Source: Actinomycetota bacterium
GTDB taxonomy: Bacteria; Actinomycetota; Actinomycetes; S36-B12; UBA5976
Direction: 5' to 3'
Assembly (NCBI GenBank): GCA_026392535.1
Contig: JAPLBX010000062.1
Location: forward strand, 1-27,218
DNA: 27,218 nucleotides
In this document: positions 1-7,516 of the stretch, piece by piece
Position numbering within the stretch: the stretch's first letter is position 1
Layout of the letters: each line of letters opens with the position of its first letter
Made by a program: the position numbers and the translations under genes
Notes under the pieces: generated by a model
Told to the model about the DNA's origin: nothing
Databases searched by the model: none
The model's input: the letters and a program-made list of their open reading frames with translations, nothing else

Positions 1-1
1 G

Positions 2-820
2 TTGCAGGTTTCTTCAGTTGCAGGTGTTTTGAATTTAATTGTTATCTGGGTGATGGTTCACCAACTTGGTTATTGGTATAACAGAGGCGTCCAGAGGAAT
101 CACGCAATAATGATGATTGTGGTTGGAGTACTCAATAACCTTGCTTTAACGCAAGTTTTGAAGTGGTATCCAACTTCACTGGTTGGAATTCCAACCGAGC
201 CAATCTCAAACATGGCACCACCAACAATAGTTCTGATGTTTCATTCCATATTTCTTTTTGGCTTATTCAACCTTCTCGCTCCTAAATTCCAAGTCTGGTT
301 TGCTCGCGAGAGAGCCTTCCGCATCACAACGCATGCAGGTATGTTGGCAATGACTATCTATCTTTGGCATATGTCGATTTTGGTTTTGTGGCTTTCGATA
401 CTACATAGATTTAATCTTGATCTACCAGTTCAATTACTAACAGCAGAAAGATCCGATGGGCTTAGAGTTTTAATTGTGGCACCCGATGGTTTCCCATATT
501 GGCGAGGATTCCTTTTATCAACAATTTGTTTTGGCGCAATCTTGTTTGTTGTTGTGCGAAATCTTTGGCCCCTCGAGTTTATGAAGTTGCCATGGTTTGA
601 TAGCGAGCCAGAAAATCTCTCACATTCAAGAATACGTTCTGTGATTGGCGTGCTTTTAGTCTCGGTAGGTTTATTAGCAGTTTCAGGAAGTGGGTTTTCT
701 GGTTTCCCTTTTGCGGTCCACGAGGCTTTTGGATTCCAGCTCAACACAGCTTACGCAATAATTGAGATATTTGTTGGGTTGGCACTTCTGCGCCAACCGT
801 CTCCTGCTAAAAGCGATTAA
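2..820 (+). CDS. Membrane acyltransferase, family 3 (OafA/YrhL-like), C-terminal part
   Basis: The frame is open to the left edge, so the N-terminus is probably outside the window; about 272 residues are visible. The visible part is mostly hydrophobic, with several membrane-spanning segments and the family-typical stretch TIYLWHMS near residue 120. Acyltransferase-3 proteins move acyl groups (often acetyl) across or onto cell-surface polysaccharides and other envelope molecules; the acceptor cannot be read from sequence. The catalytic His usually lies in the N-terminal part, which is not visible. The stop TAA shares the four bases TTAA with the stop of the convergent HAD gene. I am fairly sure of the family and unsure of the substrate. 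Confidence 0.75.
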   Translation: MQVSSVAGVLNLIVIWVMVHQLGYWYNRGVQRNHAIMMIVVGVLNNLALTQVLKWYPTSLVGIPTEPISNMAPPTIVLMFHSIFLFGLFNLLAPKFQVWFARERAFRITTHAGMLAMTIYLWHMSILVLWLSILHRFNLDLPVQLLTAERSDGLRVLIVAPDGFPYWRGFLLSTICFGAILFVVVRNLWPLEFMKLPWFDSEPENLSHSRIRSVIGVLLVSVGLLAVSGSGFSGFPFAVHEAFGFQLNTAYAIIEIFVGLALLRQPSPAKSD

Positions 821-1506
821 GCGCGAGTATCAATCACGACGCCAGCAGCGATTTCTCGCAGGATTTCCACATTTGCTTCTTCAAGTGAAGTCATGCGACT
901 TCGTCCTGGTGCAGCTGGGATATCAACCATAAATTTCACACCTAATACGTTCATGCCTGCAGCTTCAGCAGATTTGACGCCGGTAACAGAATCTTCTATG
1001 GCAACCGATTGTTTAGGATCAACATTAAGCAATTCAGCCGCCTTCAGATAAGGCTCAGGATGCGGTTTTCCGTGGGTAACAATGTCGCCAGTAATAACCC
1101 CATCGAACGTGCCTTCTGGAAGTTGACCAATCACAATTTCTGCAAGAGAAATATATGACATGGTGACTAAGGCAGTGCGAATACCAGCCGCTTTCACTGC
1201 TTTGAGAAGTTCTTCGGCTCCTGGCCGCCAAATGAGACCTTGTGTTTGGATTTTGTTTCCAACTATGCGAACAAGGTCATCAACGATTTCTTCGTCAGTA
1301 CCCTTAACTCCACCTCGTGCACGAAGTTGTTGAGCTGTGTGAGTTAGGTCGAAACCAATAACCGTGTACCCGTCATCATGGGTCCAACCGCCACCATCTC
1401 TTGCAGAAAGTTCCAGTTCCGCTTCAATCCAGTAGTGCTCTGTATTGACGAGCGTTCCATCCATGTCAAAGAAGACGGCAGCAGGTAAGAATGGTTCGAT
1501 AGACAC
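817..1506 (-). CDS. HAD-superfamily phosphatase/phosphatase-like hydrolase
   Basis: The 229-residue protein has all four HAD motifs in order: FFDMDGT (Asp14 nucleophile, Asp16 acid/base), ALVTMS (Thr115), GKPHPEP (Lys147), and AIEDSVTGV (Glu161-Asp162, Mg binding). The helical cap inserted after motif I makes it a subclass I enzyme like beta-phosphoglucomutase or small sugar-phosphate phosphatases. The substrate is unknown. It starts at GTG, 14 bases after the stop of the upstream membrane protein, with AAGGAA about 11 bases before the start, so the two genes are probably cotranscribed. It ends on the same TTAA as the convergent acyltransferase. Confidence 0.85.
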   Translation of the reverse strand: MSIEPFLPAAVFFDMDGTLVNTEHYWIEAELELSARDGGGWTHDDGYTVIGFDLTHTAQQLRARGGVKGTDEEIVDDLVRIVGNKIQTQGLIWRPGAEELLKAVKAAGIRTALVTMSYISLAEIVIGQLPEGTFDGVITGDIVTHGKPHPEPYLKAAELLNVDPKQSVAIEDSVTGVKSAEAAGMNVLGVKFMVDIPAAPGRSRMTSLEEANVEILREIAAGVVIDTRA

Positions 1507-1520
1507 TAAGGGTTTATTCC

Positions 1521-2654
1521 TTAAATTAATCCGAGTGAGAGTAGGTCTTGAGTGATGTCATATGGGTTAGATGGAGCAACAATATTTGCATCGCTAATAT
1601 TCATACGAATTGCAGCTGACCATGCGTTTAGGCCTTGATCTGCTGCAACGAATTGAGTTAAGTCAATTTCAAGGCGAACTAGTTTGTCTCCATCGAGCCA
1701 AGTCTTAATATCAAGAGTCTTACCTTGAAATTCCTTGATTCCTTGCATGAACTCTTTGGATTCACCTGATAGATCAGTTCCAAGTACATCCAACTGTGAT
1801 TTGGCAAGTTCTAAAATCGGGCCCTTCATAGCCTTTAAGTATTTATAGATGTCAATTGACAAAACAAATATATCGCCAGTGTTGTCTTTACCCTTTGAAA
1901 GAACTGTTGCAGAATCACGAAGTGCAGCACCGTTAGCTTCTTTAAGTTGGTCAAGCACTTTGGAACTCATCGCACTATCTTCAGTTGACTTGATGTATTC
2001 ATCGAAAGCATCGCCTAGTGCCGTACCTTTTTCAAAATTCAGAGAAATAGCTTGACCACCAGTCAAAGCATCAAGTGCACCAGAAATTTGTGGAGCCATT
2101 GAAGAGTAGATGGAGAGTGCGCTCATCACACCATCGACTTCTTCCTGTGAAACTAACTGCGGGCTCTGCTCAGGCATTGTCATTGCATCAGTACTTAAGT
2201 AAAGAACTCTGTCGATTAAAGTTAAATCAATAATTGATTTAACACCGTAAGCTAGTTGCATGCGGCTTGAAAGTTTGTCGTCAGAAGAAGATTCGTCTAA
2301 AGAAGCGATCCGTAGTTCCATTAAGCCTAAGGCTGTAGCGGCATCAGTTACGGTGGTTATTCCTGGCCGACCCATCTCGAGCACATCGGCGTCAGTCATA
2401 CCCATTGCAGTCATGAACTCTGGAGACATTTGAACCGAGAATCCCATTTCAACGTTTTTGTCACCGAATAGATTGGAAAGAGCGGTTACTAGGCGCACGT
2501 CCGGTCTGGATTTGAAAGCGGTAACTCCGACAGCACCAACGATTATCAGCGCACCTGCAACTACTGAGGCAATGATGGCCTTTTTCTTATTGAAAGCCTT
2601 CTTGATTGTTGGTGTGGCAGTAACTTCAACTGGATTTTCGGTGAATTCGGACAT
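1521..2654 (-). CDS. Membrane-anchored protein of unknown function
   Basis: I do not recognise this 377-residue protein. It has a short, polar cytoplasmic N-terminus, a lysine cluster and then one hydrophobic segment (about residues 26-47, rich in Ala, Val, Ile and Gly). The rest is a long soluble region that would lie outside the membrane, with alternating amphipathic stretches and no Cys. The frame is open 11 codons further upstream to an earlier ATG, but I chose the internal ATG because AAGGGG lies five bases before it. The general look (one anchor plus a beta-rich extracytoplasmic domain) resembles actinobacterial secreted or lipoprotein-like carriers, but no motif supports a specific role. 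Confidence 0.7.
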   Translation of the reverse strand: MSEFTENPVEVTATPTIKKAFNKKKAIIASVVAGALIIVGAVGVTAFKSRPDVRLVTALSNLFGDKNVEMGFSVQMSPEFMTAMGMTDADVLEMGRPGITTVTDAATALGLMELRIASLDESSSDDKLSSRMQLAYGVKSIIDLTLIDRVLYLSTDAMTMPEQSPQLVSQEEVDGVMSALSIYSSMAPQISGALDALTGGQAISLNFEKGTALGDAFDEYIKSTEDSAMSSKVLDQLKEANGAALRDSATVLSKGKDNTGDIFVLSIDIYKYLKAMKGPILELAKSQLDVLGTDLSGESKEFMQGIKEFQGKTLDIKTWLDGDKLVRLEIDLTQFVAADQGLNAWSAAIRMNISDANIVAPSNPYDITQDLLSLGLI

Positions 2655-2711
2655 TTTTCCCCTTAGCTTAGGGATATCGTACCGCATTTAAACTTGTGAA
2701 AGAGTTAGCAA

Positions 2712-3254
2712 ATGATTATCTGGCCAGAGATTCAACCTACTTTGCAAGATGGTGATTTAACGCTGCGTCCAACCACTATTGAAGATGCGCCGGTTATGTA
2801 TAAATACATTGCAGGAGATGTTGATATTGCAACTTTCACAACTGTTCCAGCGAACTACACAATAGAGATGGCACACGAAGCAATTGAACGCTGGTCAAAT
2901 GGTTATGCAGATAAAACTGTCATGCAAAATGCAATCTGCATCGGTGACGGGCCAATCATTGGTCAGGTTTCGTTGCAGAGTATTGACCTGCGAGATCACC
3001 ATGCAGAAATTGGCTATTTGTTGAATGCAGAATTTCGGGGGCAGGAAATTATGACGCGCGCAGTGTCTTTACTTTGTGATTATGCGTTTGGAATTGGGTT
3101 TAGAAGGCTTGGAGCTTTTGCAATGCCTAGGAATGTGGCCTCGGTGAGAATATTAGAAAAGAATGGTTTCACTCAAGAAGCTATATTGCGAAATTACATT
3201 ACGGAATTAGACGACACGCAGTCGGATGCAGTCTTGTTTTCTCGCACCAATTAG
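2712..3254 (+). CDS. GNAT N-acetyltransferase (RimJ/RimL type)
   Basis: A 180-residue protein of the Acetyltransf_3 type. It begins with the usual first strand (GDLTLRPTTIEDA), has the acetyl-CoA loop near residues 109-117 (RGQEIMTRA) and the terminal family motif NVASVRILEKNGF at about 141-153. Such enzymes acetylate the alpha-amino group of ribosomal proteins or small amines; the substrate cannot be assigned. It starts at ATG with AAAGAG eight bases upstream and is divergent from the membrane-anchored protein. Confidence 0.85.
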   Translation: MIIWPEIQPTLQDGDLTLRPTTIEDAPVMYKYIAGDVDIATFTTVPANYTIEMAHEAIERWSNGYADKTVMQNAICIGDGPIIGQVSLQSIDLRDHHAEIGYLLNAEFRGQEIMTRAVSLLCDYAFGIGFRRLGAFAMPRNVASVRILEKNGFTQEAILRNYITELDDTQSDAVLFSRTN

Positions 3255-3275
3255 TTGCAATAACTTTAGTGCGTA

Positions 3276-3575
3276 TTAATCGCTAACTTTTGAACTAATG
3301 ATTTCCATTGCCAACTGGCGATGTTCATTGGTAACCAAGTTATTGAGTAATTCAAATTCATTTCCGAAAGCAACCAGTTTGATCGTGGCACGGTCTATCC
3401 GCCTGCGGGAACCTTTGCTGTCAACGAAATCATGGAGGACGCGATGGGTGCGAGCAAGTTTGCGAGCAATTCGCTTCCAACGGATATCTGCGCGATGTTC
3501 GCGCATTGCAAGTGTCAGCGCTACTAGTTGTACCGATAACTGACTTACGTATGGTTCAAGCTCTTCGTTAGACAT
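3276..3575 (-). CDS. Hypothetical small basic protein
   Basis: A 99-residue protein I do not recognise. It is predicted mostly helical, with a basic central stretch (RWKRIARKLARTHR, KGSRRRIDR) and acidic ends, and no membrane segment. The start is supported by a good ribosome site, AAGGAG five bases before the ATG. It is the last gene of the minus-strand run that begins with leuA and converges with the GNAT gene 21 bases away. Its own ribosome site and the coherent translation argue that it is real. Confidence 0.65.
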   Translation of the reverse strand: MSNEELEPYVSQLSVQLVALTLAMREHRADIRWKRIARKLARTHRVLHDFVDSKGSRRRIDRATIKLVAFGNEFELLNNLVTNEHRQLAMEIISSKVSD

Positions 3576-3643
3576 ATTTCTCCTTCAGTTGAGGTGAACT
3601 GTAGGGAGATAAATTGATTTGGAAACCAACTTAAAGTGAACGC

Positions 3644-3991
3644 TTAAGGACGATTCTTCAAATTGTTGACGGTGGTTGTGGCTTGCTTGGACATGTTCGC
3701 GGCTTTTTGCCGAGCATCTTGCACAATCACATGAGCTTTTTCAAGGTGAGCTGGGGTTACTTGGGAATTAACTTCGCGAGCAATTTTCGCTAATGCAATG
3801 CCGGGAGCGACGAGTGAGCGCAGGGCAGACTTTTTATTGCCACCGCGACCTTTGGTGACGGCAAGTTTTACAACAGTTGGAACCACAACTAGAGATGCTT
3901 TGGAAAGTTCAGACCAGTCTTTGTTCACACTATTGTCATTTAGGGCAACAAAGAAGGCAACAGTCTTCTCGGTGATAGGGGGGTTTGTCAT
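3644..3991 (-). CDS. Hypothetical protein with a YkvA-like tail motif
   Basis: A 115-residue protein, Ala/Val/Lys-rich, with a moderately hydrophobic middle but no clear membrane helix. Residues 78-86 (VTPAHLEKA) closely match VTPAHREKA near the end of the YkvA-family protein two genes upstream, followed in both by a short helix-like tail. The rest does not align by eye, and the DUF1232 core FPFDLIPDF is absent. It may be a decayed or divergent relative, or just share a small motif. It starts 12 bases after the NIL-domain gene; the ribosome site is weak (AAGG at a long distance), so translational coupling is possible. Confidence 0.6.
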   Translation of the reverse strand: MTNPPITEKTVAFFVALNDNSVNKDWSELSKASLVVVPTVVKLAVTKGRGGNKKSALRSLVAPGIALAKIAREVNSQVTPAHLEKAHVIVQDARQKAANMSKQATTTVNNLKNRP

Positions 3992-4003
3992 TTTGATTCA
4001 GCC

Positions 4004-4246
4004 TTAGCCAGCAACGATATCGCCGGCAACATCAGAAACTTTAATGCCGCGTTCTTCAAGATATGCGATTGCTGATGCAATAGATGCATCATCGCCACCA
4101 AGCTCAATGATTAGAAATCCAACATGATTGGCGATGTTCGCACGACGAATGCTAGGGACAACATCAAATTGTTTAACAATTTGGTAGATGACTGGTTCGG
4201 TAACCTGATTTTCAGGAAACGTCAGTTGTAGAGGACGTGCGGCCAC
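4004..4246 (-). CDS. Stand-alone NIL-domain protein
   Basis: An 80-residue protein whose whole length matches the NIL domain, the ferredoxin-like regulatory domain at the C-terminus of MetN methionine ABC transporters: it opens with LTFPENQVTEPVIYQI, has a central FLIIELGGDD, and ends in the 'AIAYLEERGIKV' helix-strand. In MetN this domain binds methionine and inhibits transport; a free copy may sense an amino acid or partner another protein, but its role is unknown. It starts at GTG with AGGAG five bases upstream, and that ribosome site overlaps the stop of the preceding YkvA gene, so the two are translationally close. Confidence 0.8.
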   Translation of the reverse strand: MAARPLQLTFPENQVTEPVIYQIVKQFDVVPSIRRANIANHVGFLIIELGGDDASIASAIAYLEERGIKVSDVAGDIVAG

Positions 4247-4254
4247 TATTACTC

Positions 4255-4575
4255 CTAGTTTGTCTTTGCTAAGCCTAGAACAGCTCGAGCTTTTTCGCGG
4301 TGGGCAGGTGTGACGCTCTTACGCACACTCATAAGTGCGAGTGAAATCGCACCAAAGTCGTCTAGTTGGCCAATTCCTGCCAGAAAATCGGGAATCAGGT
4401 CGAAAGGGAATAACCAGTAGACCAAAGCTGCATAAATAAACAATCGGTCTTTGGCCGGGGTTTTGAGATCACGCATTGCATAGAACATTGCAACTGCATC
4501 GGTTGCAAATGGAACTCGAGAGGCAAAGATTTTTACTTTTGCCCAGAACTTTGGATCAGTGATGTTTATTGCCAT
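4255..4575 (-). CDS. YkvA/DUF1232 family membrane protein
   Basis: A 106-residue protein with the diagnostic DUF1232 core YWLFPFDLIPDFL (about residues 53-65) followed by LDDFG (71-75), flanked by hydrophobic helices. The family is widespread and its function is unknown; a membrane association is expected. It starts two bases after the stop of leuA, so it is almost certainly cotranscribed with leuA. The C-terminal VTPAHREKA (88-96) recurs in the protein two genes downstream. Confidence 0.85.
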   Translation of the reverse strand: MAINITDPKFWAKVKIFASRVPFATDAVAMFYAMRDLKTPAKDRLFIYAALVYWLFPFDLIPDFLAGIGQLDDFGAISLALMSVRKSVTPAHREKARAVLGLAKTN

Positions 4576-4577
4576 GT

Positions 4578-6314
4578 TTATCGCAAGGCTCTATTTACTG
4601 CAGAGATAACTGCCTTAAATGATGAAGTCACAATTGATGGGTCGATTCCAGCGCCCCAAAGCACTCGATTGCCAACCGAACATTCAAGATAAGAAGCTGC
4701 GCTTGCATCTCCACCAGCACTCATTGCATGCTCGTTGTAATCAAGAACGCGCACTTCAACTCCATGATGGCCAAGAGCATTACAAAAAGCTGCAATTGGA
4801 CCGTTGCCAACGCCGGTTAGTTTTACTTCAACTCCAGCGTCAACAATCAATACTTCAACAGTTGTGTCGCCATCAACGGCAGAATCTTGTTTCACAGACT
4901 TAAGTGAGAAGCGACCCCATGGAGCTGCCGGGTTTGGCAAGTATTCATCTTGGAAGATGTCCCACATTTGTTGTGGTGTTACTTCGCCACCTTCGTTGTC
5001 AGTGTGACGTTGAATTACCTGGCTAAATTCGATTTGCAGTCGTCGTGGGAGTTCGAGACTATGTTCACTCTTCATGATGTATGTGACGCCGCCCTTGCCA
5101 GATTGCGAGTTCACGCGAATCACAGCTTCATAAGAACGACCCACATCTTTTGGATCGATTGGTAGGTAGGGGACCTGCCAGCGGAATTCATCTATTGAAA
5201 CTCCAGCAGCGGTAGCATCTTTCTGCATCCAGTCGAGGCCTTTATTAATTGCATCTTGATGAGAGCCTGAAAATGCAGTGAACACAAGGTCACCACCATA
5301 TGGATGGCGTTCGTGAACAGGGAGTTGGTTGCAGTATTCAACGGTGCGCTTGATTTCATCAATATTGTGAAAATCAATTTCAGGGTCCACGCCTTGGCTG
5401 AACAAGTTCAGGCCAAGAGTTACTAAGCAAACATTTCCGGTGCGTTCGCCATTTCCAAACAAGCAACCTTCGATGCGGTCGGCACCTGCCATATATCCAA
5501 GTTCAGCTGCAGCAACTGCGGTTCCGCGGTCGTTGTGCGGGTGAAGTGAAAGCACAATGTTCTCGCGGCGAGCAAGATTGCGGCTCATCCATTCAACTGA
5601 ATCTGCATAAACATTAGGTGTTGCCATTTCAACAGTTGCAGGCAAGTTGATAATTAGTTTGCGTTCTGTAGTTGGATTGATGGTTGCACTAACTGCATCA
5701 CAAACTTCTAATGCATAATCAAGTTCTGTTCCGGTAAAGGACTCTGGTGAATACTCATAATAAACCTTGGTGAAGTCGTTAACAGTTTTTTCGTATTCAA
5801 GACACCACTTTGCACCTTGAACTGCCATTTCTTTAATGCCATTTTTATCTTGGCCAAAAACAACTCGGCGCTGCAATGCACTTGTTGAGTTATAGAAATG
5901 AACGATTGCTTGGGGTGCACCCTTAATCGATTCATAGGTGCGGGCGATTAAATGCTCACGAGCTTGGGTGAGAACTTGAATCACGACATCATCAGGAATT
6001 AGCTTTTCATCAATCAACATTCGGACGAAATCAAAATCGGTTTGAGATGCAGAAGGGAAACCAACTTCGATTTCCTTGTAACCCATTCGCACCAATAGCT
6101 CAAACATCCGCTTTTTACGATCTGGAGTCATCGGGTCGATAAGGGCCTGATTGCCGTCACGAAGATCCACAGCACACCAACGCGGTGCCTTTGAGATCTG
6201 CTTGTTCGGCCAAGTGCGGTCAGCTAGTGAGATTGGGATAAAGCCCTGGTATCGGCCAGAGGGCATGGGGGAAGCTTGTTGAGCGTTTCGCTCGCTGTAT
6301 GAATTGTTTGACAC
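4578..6314 (-). CDS. leuA: 2-isopropylmalate synthase
   Basis: This is the first committed step of leucine synthesis: acetyl-CoA plus 2-oxoisovalerate gives 2-isopropylmalate. The 578-residue protein is of the long actinobacterial type. It has the HMGL-like barrel (DLRDGNQ near residue 50, metal ligands HPHND at about 258-262, GNGERTGNV at about 287-295) and a C-terminal LeuA regulatory domain that binds leucine for feedback inhibition. I chose the GTG (MSNNSYSERN...) because AAGGA lies eight bases before it; an ATG 15 codons upstream has no ribosome site and falls within the leader structure. It is preceded by a leucine leader peptide and alternative stems. Confidence 0.96.
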   Translation of the reverse strand: MSNNSYSERNAQQASPMPSGRYQGFIPISLADRTWPNKQISKAPRWCAVDLRDGNQALIDPMTPDRKKRMFELLVRMGYKEIEVGFPSASQTDFDFVRMLIDEKLIPDDVVIQVLTQAREHLIARTYESIKGAPQAIVHFYNSTSALQRRVVFGQDKNGIKEMAVQGAKWCLEYEKTVNDFTKVYYEYSPESFTGTELDYALEVCDAVSATINPTTERKLIINLPATVEMATPNVYADSVEWMSRNLARRENIVLSLHPHNDRGTAVAAAELGYMAGADRIEGCLFGNGERTGNVCLVTLGLNLFSQGVDPEIDFHNIDEIKRTVEYCNQLPVHERHPYGGDLVFTAFSGSHQDAINKGLDWMQKDATAAGVSIDEFRWQVPYLPIDPKDVGRSYEAVIRVNSQSGKGGVTYIMKSEHSLELPRRLQIEFSQVIQRHTDNEGGEVTPQQMWDIFQDEYLPNPAAPWGRFSLKSVKQDSAVDGDTTVEVLIVDAGVEVKLTGVGNGPIAAFCNALGHHGVEVRVLDYNEHAMSAGGDASAASYLECSVGNRVLWGAGIDPSIVTSSFKAVISAVNRALR

Positions 6315-6331
6315 GGTTTGTTTCCTTAAAT

Positions 6332-6399
6332 CTGCGGGTGGGTTAGTCGGCAAGCACAAATCCCGCAGCGAGGGGGCCGAAAATTAGGCCTCACTGCGG
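6332..6399 (-). promoter_or_regulatory. leuA attenuator-like leader: two mutually exclusive stems
   Basis: Downstream of the Leu-codon leader peptide, three segments can pair in two exclusive ways on the minus-strand RNA. Segment A (6389-6399, CCGCAGTGAGG) pairs over 11 bp, one of them G-U, with segment B (6363-6373, CCTCGCTGCGG). Segment B's outer part (6362-6368, CTGCGGG) also pairs perfectly over 7 bp with segment C (6332-6338, CCCGCAG), which ends just before the leuA ribosome site. A starts six bases past the last Leu codon, so a ribosome stalled on Leu would cover A and leave B free for C. No U-run follows, so the output may be translational or Rho-dependent rather than an intrinsic terminator. 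Confidence 0.7.
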
Positions 6400-6428
6400 C
6401 GACGAAGTAGGAGTCCACCGCGGAACAT
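6384..6428 (-). CDS. leuA leader peptide (MFRGGLLLRRRSEA)
   Basis: A 14-codon ORF, ATG to TAA, upstream of leuA with three consecutive leucine codons (CTC CTA CTT) at codons 6-8, then three Arg codons. Leader peptides with runs of Leu codons before leuA are known in actinobacteria as attenuation sensors. There is no clear ribosome site; a TAGGCT -10-like hexamer lies seven bases before the ATG, so the transcript is probably leaderless or nearly so. The ORF's 3' half forms arm A of the leuA leader stems. Confidence 0.75.
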   Translation of the reverse strand: MFRGGLLLRRRSEA

Positions 6429-6435
6429 GAGAGCA

Positions 6436-6464
6436 AGCCTACTTGTAACCTGACCCTGTGACCA
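6436..6464 (-). promoter_or_regulatory. Candidate leuA leader promoter
   Basis: On the minus strand TGGTCA (6459-6464) and TAGGCT (6436-6441) are separated by 17 bases, and the leader ATG follows seven bases after the -10. The match to TTGACA/TATAAT is partial. It interlocks with the divergent leuB -10 box. Confidence 0.45.
6446..6451 (+). promoter_or_regulatory. -10 box of leaderless leuB
   Basis: TAACCT fits the TAnnnT pattern and ends exactly six bases before the leuB GTG, which has no ribosome site. This places the transcript start on or next to the start codon. No good -35 hexamer was found. Confidence 0.5.
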
Positions 6465-7501
6465 AAAACATCAAACTCGCTGTAATTGCCGGTGACGGTA
6501 TTGGAACTGAAGTTGTCGCTGAGGGCTTAAAGGTGCTTAAGGCAGTGGCTCCTAGCCATGGACTTTCTTTCTCAACCACCGATTACGACCTTGGTGCTCG
6601 TCGCTATAACAAAACTGGTGAAACTCTTCCAGCTAGCGTGCTTGAAGAAATTCGCGCCCAAGATGCAATCTTGCTTGGAGCTATTGGCGATCCTTCTGTG
6701 CCACCTGGTGTTCTAGAACGCGGTCTACTACTTGCAATGAGATTTGAATTAGATCACCATGTAAATCTGCGCCCTGTTCGTTTGTTCCCAGGTGTTACTT
6801 CTCCTGCGCTTGGTAAAGGTCCAGACGAAATTAACTTTGTGGTTTGCCGCGAAGGGACAGAAGGTCCTTATGCAGGTGCCGGTGGGTCACTTCGCAAAGG
6901 AACTGAACACGAAGTTGCGATTGAAGAAAGCATCAACACCGCGTTTGGTGTTGAGCGAATCATTCGTGATGCATTTGGGCGCGCAATGAAGCGTCGCAAA
7001 AAAGTAACGCTAGTTCACAAAACAAATGTTTTGGTTCATGCTGGTTCTCTATGGGAAAGAAACTTCAATTCAATTGCAAAAGAGTTTCCAGAAGTCAAAA
7101 CTGACTATCTTCATGTTGATGCTGCATCAATGTTTTTCTTAACAAATCCTGAACGCTTTGATGTTGTTGTAACTGACAATCTTTTCGGTGACATTCTTAC
7201 CGACATCGGCGCTGCAATTGCTGGCGGAATCGGTTTGGCTGCATCTGGCAACTTAGATGTCACTCGCAAGAACCCATCTATGTTTGAACCAGTACATGGC
7301 TCCGCACCAGATATTGCTGGCCAAGGTAAGGCCGACCCAACTGCCACAGTTTTGAGTGTGGCAATGTTGCTTGAGCACATCGGTGCAACCGACGCAGCCC
7401 AAGCAGTAGAAAATGCCGTAGCCAAAGACTTAGCATCGCGCGGTACGCAGGTTCGTAGCACCAGCCAAATTGGTGATGCACTTGCAAATGGCGTTGCTTA
7501 A
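6458..7501 (+). CDS. leuB: 3-isopropylmalate dehydrogenase
   Basis: This enzyme oxidises and decarboxylates 3-isopropylmalate to 2-oxoisocaproate with NAD in the leucine pathway. The 347-residue protein shows AVIAGDGIGTEV near the N-terminus, the substrate Arg region LRPVRLFPG, the actinobacterial signature FVVCREGTEGPYAG, VHKTNVLVHAG, and the Mg-binding DNLFGDILTDIGAA with the NAD-site GSAPDIAGQGKADPTA. The start is GTG without a ribosome site but with TAACCT six bases upstream, consistent with leaderless translation. ilvE follows after 15 bases. Paralogous isocitrate/tartrate dehydrogenases are less likely given the EGTEGPY motif and the leu context. Confidence 0.95.
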   Translation: MTKNIKLAVIAGDGIGTEVVAEGLKVLKAVAPSHGLSFSTTDYDLGARRYNKTGETLPASVLEEIRAQDAILLGAIGDPSVPPGVLERGLLLAMRFELDHHVNLRPVRLFPGVTSPALGKGPDEINFVVCREGTEGPYAGAGGSLRKGTEHEVAIEESINTAFGVERIIRDAFGRAMKRRKKVTLVHKTNVLVHAGSLWERNFNSIAKEFPEVKTDYLHVDAASMFFLTNPERFDVVVTDNLFGDILTDIGAAIAGGIGLAASGNLDVTRKNPSMFEPVHGSAPDIAGQGKADPTATVLSVAMLLEHIGATDAAQAVENAVAKDLASRGTQVRSTSQIGDALANGVA

Positions 7502-7516
7502 TTAGTTAGGGATTAC

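Noticed and set aside
3254..3275. Terminator between the GNAT gene and the convergent small gene
   Set aside because: Only a weak stem with mismatches is visible and there is no clear T-run.
6315..6359. Fifteen-codon N-terminal extension of leuA from an upstream ATG
   Set aside because: The extension overlaps leader arm C and has no ribosome site, while the internal GTG has AAGGA at good spacing.
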